Made by a program: the position numbers and the translations under genes
From: Haemophilus seminalis
GTDB lineage: Bacteria; Pseudomonadota; Gammaproteobacteria; Enterobacterales; Pasteurellaceae
Length of the DNA: 64,000 nucleotides
NCBI RefSeq assembly: GCF_006384255.1
Contig: NZ_VCED01000002.1
Span: forward strand, 248,001-312,000
Direction of reading: 5' to 3'
Part shown: piece after piece, positions 56,398 through 64,000 of the stretch
Layout: each line of letters begins with the position of its first letter
How positions within the stretch are numbered: position 1 is the first letter of the stretch
Notes under the pieces: model-generated
Databases searched by the model: none
Seen by the model: the letters and a program-made list of their open reading frames with translations, nothing else
Told to the model about the DNA's origin: nothing

Positions 56398-57780
56398 TTA
56401 TTTAATATGTGGATTTCTTGTATTGCTATTGACTAAATTACGCATTAATAAGGCGTAGTCTAAGTTGATATCTTGTGGTACGTCTAAGAACACAAAATGC
56501 CCATCACCTAGTGCTGCATCAACCGCTTCATTTTTACGATTTATCATTTTTTCAATTTTGAAATTGATATTCCCCTGAGGGGTCATCATTTCTACATCAT
56601 CACCAAGTAGGAATTTGTTCTTTACTGCCACTTCAGCCATACCTTGTTCGTTACGTTTACCGGTAAATTCACCGACAAACTGTTGGCGATCAGAAATAGA
56701 ATAACCGTATTCGTAATTTTGATATTCATCGTGTGTATGACGACGTAAGAATCCTTCGGTATAACCACGATGTGCAAGGGATTCTAAGGTATCCATTAAG
56801 CTTTCATCAAATGGCTTGCCCTCTGCCGCATCATCAATAGCTTTGCGGTAAACTTGAGCGGTTCTTGCGCAATAATAGAATGATTTAGTACGGCCTTCGA
56901 TTTTTAAAGAATGCACTCCAAGTGCGGTCAATTTTTCCACGTGTTGTACTGCACGCAGATCTTTTGAGTTCATAAAGTAGGTGCCGTGCTCATCTTCAAA
57001 AGCGGTCATTTGCTCATCTGGTTTTTGTGATTCGGTATAAAGGAAAACTTTATCTGTTACCGCACCTTCACCTAAGGTTGGCGCCACATTTTTTACTTCG
57101 ATTTGTTGGGCAGGAGCGATTTTCGGCACGATGTTGCCTACTTCATCGGTAGTACCTTCTTCCATTTTGTATTCCCAACGGCAAGCATTCGTGCAAGTGC
57201 CTTGGTTTGGATCGCGCTTGTTGATATAGCCAGAAAGCAAACAACGACCGGAATACGCCATGCACAACGCACCGTGTACGAAAATTTCAAGTTCGATATC
57301 GGGCACGTGTTGGCGAATTTCGGCAATTTCATCTATTGAAAGTTCGCGCGATAAAATCACACGGGTTAACCCCATTTGTTTCCAGAATTTTACCGTTGCC
57401 CAGTTTACCGCATTAGCTTGTACAGAAAGGTGAATATCAATATCCGGGAAGTTTTCACGCACCAACATGATTAAGCCTGGGTCAGACATAATTAAGGCAT
57501 CAGGGACCATGTCGATCACAGGTTGTAAATCTTTGATAAAGGTTTTGAGTTTGGAGTTATGCGGCGCAATATTCACCACCACATAGAATTTTTTGCCAAG
57601 TGCATGGGCTTCATCGATCCCGATTTTTAAATTGGCATGATTAAATTCATTGTTACGTACACGTAAGCTGTAGCGTGGTTGGCCTGCATAAACGGCATCT
57701 GCACCATAGGCAAAAGCATAGCGCATATTTTTGAGGGAGCCGGCAGGGGAAAGTAATTCTGGTTTGAATGAGGATGTCAT
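56398..57780 (-). CDS. yegQ: U32-family peptidase-like tRNA hydroxylation protein YegQ/TrhP
   Basis: TrhP-type proteins participate in prephenate-dependent hydroxylation of U34 in some tRNAs. The 460 residues start MTSSFKPELLSPAGSLKNMRYAFAYGADAVYAG. The peptidase_U32 signature and cysteines are in EIFVHGALCMAYSGRCLLSGYINKRDPNQGTC, probably binding an Fe-S cluster. I use the ATG at 57780 and not the 8-residue-longer frame, because it matches the usual N terminus. Confidence 0.9.
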   Translation of the reverse strand: MTSSFKPELLSPAGSLKNMRYAFAYGADAVYAGQPRYSLRVRNNEFNHANLKIGIDEAHALGKKFYVVVNIAPHNSKLKTFIKDLQPVIDMVPDALIMSDPGLIMLVRENFPDIDIHLSVQANAVNWATVKFWKQMGLTRVILSRELSIDEIAEIRQHVPDIELEIFVHGALCMAYSGRCLLSGYINKRDPNQGTCTNACRWEYKMEEGTTDEVGNIVPKIAPAQQIEVKNVAPTLGEGAVTDKVFLYTESQKPDEQMTAFEDEHGTYFMNSKDLRAVQHVEKLTALGVHSLKIEGRTKSFYYCARTAQVYRKAIDDAAEGKPFDESLMDTLESLAHRGYTEGFLRRHTHDEYQNYEYGYSISDRQQFVGEFTGKRNEQGMAEVAVKNKFLLGDDVEMMTPQGNINFKIEKMINRKNEAVDAALGDGHFVFLDVPQDINLDYALLMRNLVNSNTRNPHIK

Positions 57781-57873
57781 GATATGTTCTCTATCTGATT
57801 TCAAGTCAGGAATTTACACGAGGTAAATCATTAAAAGATAAAACTAGGGATTTTAGACATGTTAAGGAATATT

Positions 57874-57901
57874 CCGCACTTCTCGATATCAAAAAGTGCG
57901 G
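57874..57901. repeat. Inverted uptake-signal pair between adk and yegQ
   Basis: CCGCACTT and AAGTGCGG form an 8-bp stem with a 12-base loop. The T-rich flank is on the plus strand, so for the minus-strand adk it is at best a weak terminator. Confidence 0.45.
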
Positions 57902-57907
57902 TTAATT

Positions 57908-58564
<657 letters not shown>

Positions 58565-58636
58565 TTAATAAAAAACGTGACTAAGATACTGATAAAGCAT
58601 AGTACGGTCAAATTTTTTATAATTTTTACCGCACTT

Positions 58637-59914
58637 TTATAGTGAATTGGCCGTATTATTTTCTTGATTCCAAGGAGCTACCCAAAATAAACAAAGCATG
58701 CCTGGAATCGCTAAAAATAAACAAAACCAAAAATACTGATAATACCCCACGGCACCCACAACATAACCAGAAAGCATACCTAAAACTTTACTTGGCAAAG
58801 CTGAAAGGCTCGTAAAAAGTGCAAGCTGTGTTGCAGTATAAAGAGGATTACTCTCACGCGCCATAAAAGCCACAAAAGCCGCGGTGCCAAGTCCAACGCC
58901 GATATATTCTGCTGCAATCACAACACCCAGTTTCCATAACTCGGCCGATGTAACGACATCAAAATGTCCTAAAGCAGCCAACCAAATAAACCCACCAATT
59001 GTCACCATTTGTACAAGCCCAAAGAGCCACAATGCACGGTTAATACCCAGTTTTAACATTATCACACCACCGGCAAGCCCAGATAAAATGCTTGACCAAA
59101 GTGCGGTACTTTTTACAACAATGGCTATATCCTCTTTGCTAAATCCCATATCATAAATAAATTTGGTTTGTAGAGTTGTAGCAAAAGAATCCCCGAACTT
59201 ATATAAAAACAAAAACAGTAAAAAACCGACAGCCTGAACGACGCCCTTACGCTGGAAAAATTCTTGTAATGGAATCCAAAATGCTTGATAGAACGGCTGA
59301 TTAGATTGTTGCACGTTGATTTTGGGCTCTTTGGCTAAAAATAGTGTCATGAAGATGCCCGCTAACATACAAAGTGCGGTCCATAAAAAGACTGTTTCCC
59401 AAGGATAAATCGCCGCCAAATATAGCGATAATCCACCCGGAATTAATCCCGCAATTCGATAAGCATTAATATGAATAGTGTTTCCCAAACCTAATTCATG
59501 ATCACTCAAAATTTCACGACGATACGCATCTAACACGATATCTTGTGTGGCTGAAAAAAAGGCGATAAGCAACGCAATATTTGCCACTGTGCTCAGTTGT
59601 ATGAGCGGATCAAATAGGCTAATTATGTAAAGTAAGATCAATAATGCCACTTGTGAAAGCAACATCCAGCTACGACGACGCCCTAAAAAGCTCGGGAAAT
59701 AACGATCCAATAATGGTGCCCACAAAAATTTCAATCCATAAGGCAACATCACACCTGTTACTGCACCAATAAGCTCAATTGAAAGATGTTTATCTGTCAG
59801 CCAAACAGGCAACATTTGCAATAACACAAATAATGGCAAACCAGAATTAAAACCTGTGAATACGCAAATTAACATCTTGCGTGTAAAAATTTGGGAAGAA
59901 AGGGAATTTGACAT
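58637..59914 (-). CDS. ampG: Muropeptide permease AmpG
   Basis: AmpG is an inner-membrane MFS permease that brings anhydro-muropeptides into the cytosol for cell-wall recycling. The 425-residue protein has 12 segments and the AmpG signature GFNSGLPLFVLLQMLPVWL, FLWAPLLDRY, and FSATQDIVLDAYRREILSD. It is shorter at the C terminus than the 491-residue E. coli form, as is usual in Haemophilus. It lies in the order galE-ampG-adk, all on the minus strand. Confidence 0.93.
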   Translation of the reverse strand: MSNSLSSQIFTRKMLICVFTGFNSGLPLFVLLQMLPVWLTDKHLSIELIGAVTGVMLPYGLKFLWAPLLDRYFPSFLGRRRSWMLLSQVALLILLYIISLFDPLIQLSTVANIALLIAFFSATQDIVLDAYRREILSDHELGLGNTIHINAYRIAGLIPGGLSLYLAAIYPWETVFLWTALCMLAGIFMTLFLAKEPKINVQQSNQPFYQAFWIPLQEFFQRKGVVQAVGFLLFLFLYKFGDSFATTLQTKFIYDMGFSKEDIAIVVKSTALWSSILSGLAGGVIMLKLGINRALWLFGLVQMVTIGGFIWLAALGHFDVVTSAELWKLGVVIAAEYIGVGLGTAAFVAFMARESNPLYTATQLALFTSLSALPSKVLGMLSGYVVGAVGYYQYFWFCLFLAIPGMLCLFWVAPWNQENNTANSL

Positions 59915-59974
59915 AAAGTGCGGTTAATTTGGGTTATATTTTAGAAACTTCGCCTTTCAATTAAAGGATAAGTG

Positions 59975-60007
59975 TAAAAATTAGGGGGATTTTTAATCAC
60001 ATCCCCC
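59975..60007 (-). terminator. Terminator after galE
   Basis: Stem GGGGGAT (59984-59990) with ATCCCCC (60001-60007) is followed on the minus strand by TAATTTTT. Confidence 0.7.
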
Positions 60008-60056
60008 AATGTTTAGCGTTCTTCTTCATAAAGAAGAAAACAAATATTAGAGAATA

Positions 60057-61073
60057 TTAATCTCTATACCCTTTTGGATTATTTTTCTGCCAGTTCCACG
60101 TATCTTGCATCATTTTTTCAAGACCACGTTCTGCCACCCAACCAAGCTCTTTTGCAGCTAAACTAGGATCAGAATAGCATGTCGCAATATCACCAGGGCG
60201 GCGTTCTACAAGTTTATATGCAATGGTAATGTTGTTGGCTTTTTCAAAGGCTTTTACCATGTCTAGTACGGAATAACCATGGCCTGTACCAAGGTTATAA
60301 ATATGTAAACCAGCATCATTTTCATGACGTTGAAGCGCTTTTAAATGCCCCACAGCTAAATCCACTACATGAATATAATCACGCACACCTGTACCATCGT
60401 GAGTGTCGTAATCACTACCAAATACAGAAAGTTGAGCTAATTTACCGATGGCAACTTGGCTGATATAAGGCAATAAATTATTGGGAATACCATTTGGATC
60501 TTCACCAATTAAGCCGCTTTCATGTGCCCCAACTGGATTAAAATAACGCAAGATAGTCATACTAAATTTTGGTTCCGCTTTTGCTGTATCGCGTAAAATC
60601 TGCTCAACCATATATTTAGAGGTACCATAAGGGTTGGTTGTACCGCCGACCTCACAATCCTCTGTAATTGGAATAATTTTTGGATCACCGTAAACCGTCG
60701 CAGATGAGCTAAACACGAAGTTCCAAACACCTGCTTTTTTCATTTCTTGAATTAATACAAGGGTGCCAGCTACGTTGTTCATGTAATATTCTGTCGGCTT
60801 TTGAACACTTTCCCCTACGGCCTTCAATCCAGCAAAGTGAATAACAGAGTTAATCTCATTTTCTGCAAAGATTTTTTGTAACAAAGCACGATCTAAAATA
60901 TCACCCTCATAAAATTTTGCTTCTTCGCCTGTAATTTGTTTTACACGCTCAAGGGATTTTGGCGATGAATTGCAAAGATTATCTAATACCACCACATCTT
61001 TGCCAGCATTTAATAATTCTACAACTGTGTGAGAACCGATATAACCGGCGCCACCTGTCACTAAAATGGCCAT
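60057..61073 (-). CDS. galE: UDP-glucose 4-epimerase
   Basis: GalE interconverts UDP-glucose and UDP-galactose, feeding LPS galactose. The 338-residue extended SDR has GGAGYIGSH at residues 7-15, [10 protein letters not shown] (Ser/Thr of the triad), [11 protein letters not shown] (Tyr and Lys) and FNPVGAH. It stands without galT/K neighbours. It uses the product of galU at 51329. Confidence 0.96.
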   Translation of the reverse strand: MAILVTGGAGYIGSHTVVELLNAGKDVVVLDNLCNSSPKSLERVKQITGEEAKFYEGDILDRALLQKIFAENEINSVIHFAGLKAVGESVQKPTEYYMNNVAGTLVLIQEMKKAGVWNFVFSSSATVYGDPKIIPITEDCEVGGTTNPYGTSKYMVEQILRDTAKAEPKFSMTILRYFNPVGAHESGLIGEDPNGIPNNLLPYISQVAIGKLAQLSVFGSDYDTHDGTGVRDYIHVVDLAVGHLKALQRHENDAGLHIYNLGTGHGYSVLDMVKAFEKANNITIAYKLVERRPGDIATCYSDPSLAAKELGWVAERGLEKMMQDTWNWQKNNPKGYRD

Positions 61074-61115
61074 AATGATTTCCTTATTAATTATTGAGAC
61101 TAAAAAATTATATCA

Positions 61116-62363
61116 CTATTTTGTGTGATAAGAACGATGTCTTGTATGACCTTGAGGTGGTACTGCACGTTTTAACCGATACGGTTTCGGCAGTTCAAGC
61201 AAGGCTTCTGTTTCATATTGGCTCACTGGGATAGAATGGCCAATATATTCTTCAATTGCTGGTAAATTCATCGCATATTCTTCGCAAGCAAAACTAATCG
61301 AAACGCCACTTTCCCCCGCTCGTCCAGTACGACCGATTCGGTGAACGTAATCTTCCCTATCATCAGGTAAATCATAATTGAAAACATGCGTCACATCAGA
61401 AATATGCAAGCCACGAGCAGCCACATCTGTTGCTACTAAAATATCTAAATCACCGTCGGTAAATTGTTTTAATAACGATAAACGTTTTTTCTGTGCTACA
61501 TCACCAGTCAATAAACCAACACGATGCCCATCAGCTGCTAAATAACCCCAAATTTCTTCACAACGATGTTTCGTATTCGCAAATACAATACAACGCTCAG
61601 GCCATTCATCTTCCATTAAGGTTAAGAGAAGTGCCATTTTATCCTGATTAGATGGATAAAAAAGTTCTTCTTTAATGCGATGACCTGTCTTTTGTTCTGG
61701 TTCAATTTCAATATATTCAGGATCATTCATATCTTCAAATGCTAATTCACGCACTTTATAAGAAAGCGTCGCTGAAAATAACATCGTTAAACGCGCTTGC
61801 GGAGCGGGGCATTTACGCAATAAATAACGAATATCACGGATAAATCCAAGATCGAACATTCGATCCGATTCATCTAGCACGACAACTTGAATTTCATCTA
61901 AACAAATTACGCCTTGTTTTACATAATCAATGACTCGCCCTGTTGTACCAATCAAAATATCGACGCCACGCTCAATCGCTTGTAGCTGTTTATCATAACC
62001 ATCGCCACCATAGGCAAGTGCGGTCTTTAATCCACTCGCTTTGGCAAGAAATTCAGCGTCATTACTAATCTGCACCGCTAATTCTCGAGTAGGCGCTAAA
62101 ATCAAAGCTCTTGGGTGAGGATATTCCAGATTAGGATCTTGGTGAGTTAAAAGATGGTGAAAAGTAGCCGTTAAAAAAGCCATTGTCTTGCCTGTACCAG
62201 TTTGAGCTTGTCCTGCGACATCTCGTCCATTTAAACTGATAGGCAAGGATAAAGCCTGAATTGGGGTACAAAAATCAAAGCCTTTTTTTGCCAAAGCATC
62301 TCGTACAATCGGATGTAGAGGAAGATCGGAGAATCGTTGCTGGCTTAAATAATCTTGTTGCAT
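61116..62363 (-). CDS. rhlB: ATP-dependent RNA helicase RhlB (with a DESD motif II)
   Basis: RhlB unwinds RNA in the degradosome. The 415-residue protein aligns closely with E. coli RhlB: Q motif [18 protein letters not shown] (motif I), [14 protein letters not shown] (motif III), [10 protein letters not shown] and [10 protein letters not shown] (VI). Motif II reads D-E-S-D at 61863-61874 in place of DEAD, due to TCG where GCG is expected. The start is the ATG at 62363; no strong ribosome site is seen. It follows yacG across a terminator. Confidence 0.92.
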   Translation of the reverse strand: MQQDYLSQQRFSDLPLHPIVRDALAKKGFDFCTPIQALSLPISLNGRDVAGQAQTGTGKTMAFLTATFHHLLTHQDPNLEYPHPRALILAPTRELAVQISNDAEFLAKASGLKTALAYGGDGYDKQLQAIERGVDILIGTTGRVIDYVKQGVICLDEIQVVVLDESDRMFDLGFIRDIRYLLRKCPAPQARLTMLFSATLSYKVRELAFEDMNDPEYIEIEPEQKTGHRIKEELFYPSNQDKMALLLTLMEDEWPERCIVFANTKHRCEEIWGYLAADGHRVGLLTGDVAQKKRLSLLKQFTDGDLDILVATDVAARGLHISDVTHVFNYDLPDDREDYVHRIGRTGRAGESGVSISFACEEYAMNLPAIEEYIGHSIPVSQYETEALLELPKPYRLKRAVPPQGHTRHRSYHTK

Positions 62364-62442
62364 AAAAATCACATTTTAGAATAATCAAATTACATTTAGC
62401 ATAGCATGCTTAAGGAAAATCCTCAAAAAAGGACCGCACTTA

Positions 62443-62476
62443 TAAAAATTAACCGATAGGGTTTCCTATCGGTTAA
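62443..62476 (-). terminator. Terminator after yacG
   Basis: A 12-bp perfect stem TTAACCGATAGG/CCTATCGGTTAA with a 4-base loop is followed on the minus strand by TTTTTATA. Confidence 0.88.
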
Positions 62477-62479
62477 TTT

Positions 62480-63389
<910 letters not shown>

Positions 63390-63406
63390 TTAGTTTGTCT
63401 ACATTA

Positions 63407-63703
63407 TCATGCTTTTACATATTGAAAAATAAAAGAAAAATATAACCATGGAAAAATAACAACCCAAAGAAATGCGCTAATGACAACAATAAATTTAAAA
63501 CTAAAATGCAGCGTTTTATGACGAAAATGTTTCATAGCTAAATGTATTCCCATAAAGCCACCTAAAAGGCTTAGAAGAAAAAACGTTTTTTCAGGAATTC
63601 TCCACTCGTTACGCACGGCCCGAATTTTATCTCTCCACATAAAAAAATAAGCGGCGATATTGATCGCCGCTAACCATATAATCAACGAAAGAAAATAAAT
63701 CAT
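63407..63703 (-). CDS. DUF1294 small membrane protein
   Basis: The 98-residue protein has three hydrophobic segments (about 1-20, 38-57 and 71-95) around the conserved [31 protein letters not shown]. It is a DUF1294 member with no known role. The start ATG overlaps the glyA stop (ATGA), so it is coupled to glyA; it is 107 bases from the coaE start. Confidence 0.82.
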   Translation of the reverse strand: MIYFLSLIIWLAAINIAAYFFMWRDKIRAVRNEWRIPEKTFFLLSLLGGFMGIHLAMKHFRHKTLHFSFKFIVVISAFLWVVIFPWLYFSFIFQYVKA

Positions 63704-64000
63704 TTCGGATAAACTGGAAGACGTTTACAAATTGCTAATACTTTTTCTTTAGTTTCAGCAATCACTTGTTCTTCATTTTCTTTGCCTAAAGCATCTAAAA
63801 CATCACACATCCAGCCAGCTAATTCACGCACATCATTTTCATTGAAACCACGGCGAGTCACAGATGGTGTACCTACACGAATACCTGAAGTGACGAATGG
63901 TTTTTGCGGATCGTTTGGTACAGCGTTTTTATTCACAGTAATATTTGCTTTGCCTAATGCCGCATCAGCTGCTTTACCCGTTAATCCTTGTTTAATAAAA
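63700..64000 (-). CDS. glyA: Serine hydroxymethyltransferase GlyA (C-terminal part, cut by window edge)
   Basis: The frame is open from base 64000 downward and ends with TGA at 63700-63702. The translated text [20 protein letters not shown], then [22 protein letters not shown], is the C-terminal third of GlyA, which transfers a hydroxymethyl group between serine and tetrahydrofolate. The ATG at 63934-63936 is internal and not the real start. About 100 residues are inside the window. Confidence 0.95.
   Translation of the reverse strand, partial: FIKQGLTGKAADAALGKANITVNKNAVPNDPQKPFVTSGIRVGTPSVTRRGFNENDVRELAGWMCDVLDALGKENEEQVIAETKEKVLAICKRLPVYPK

Overview
This window is Haemophilus chromosome, closest in gene content to the H. 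influenzae / H. haemolyticus group. The evidence is AT-rich coding, more than 40 copies (counted by eye) of the Haemophilus DNA-uptake signal core AAGTGCGGT or its complement, a Sxy-dependent (CRP-S) site before comM, a urease cluster near groESL, and the kdkA/opsX inner-core LPS pair. Gene order is a mosaic compared with what I recall of H. influenzae Rd: blocks that are distant there lie side by side here.

Layout. 1-10336: pepD (partial), gpt, engB, comM, deoC, a TlpA-like thioredoxin, then a heptose operon (hldD, waaF, an EamA transporter, waaC) and an MFS transporter. 10519-23953: a 13.4 kb integrated element inserted at the 3' end of tRNA-Ser(GGA), bounded by 14-bp direct repeats. It resembles a P4-like phage satellite or phage-inducible island. 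It carries a P4-type integrase interrupted by one in-frame stop, a second intact tyrosine recombinase with a probable excisionase, two AlpA-type regulators, an Ogr/Delta-like zinc finger, an Ash/Icd-like protein, a DUF927 helicase beside phased iteron-like repeats, a P2-type major capsid protein with a coiled-coil partner, a toxin-antitoxin pair and an unknown cargo gene. I see no terminase, portal or tail genes. 24045-31680: SulP transporter, rph, pyrE, djlA, dusC, a lipoprotein/XRE pair, rpoH and a DUF2322 gene. 31711-35986: urease cluster ureABC-(GST-like)-ureEF, with no ureG or ureD/H in the window. 36127-43636: a TetR gene divergent from a TonB receptor, two ABC exporter-type half-transporters and an RhtX/YbtX-like MFS protein, probably a siderophore (or other metallophore) uptake locus. 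43705-53775: groESL behind a sigma-32-type promoter, ygfB, pepP, uspA, alaS, csrA, galU, argH. 53791-64000: rdgB, kdkA, opsX, yegQ/trhP, adk, ampG, galE, rhlB, yacG, coaE, a DUF1294 gene and the 3' end of glyA.

Themes. LPS inner core is over-represented: hldD, waaF, both an enteric-type WaaC and an OpsX heptosyltransferase, KdkA and galE/galU. Metal handling joins urease to a metallophore-type uptake locus. The satellite is the most likely place for undescribed biology: it has its own capsid gene, a candidate replication origin, tandem palindromic operators and a possible antisense RNA.
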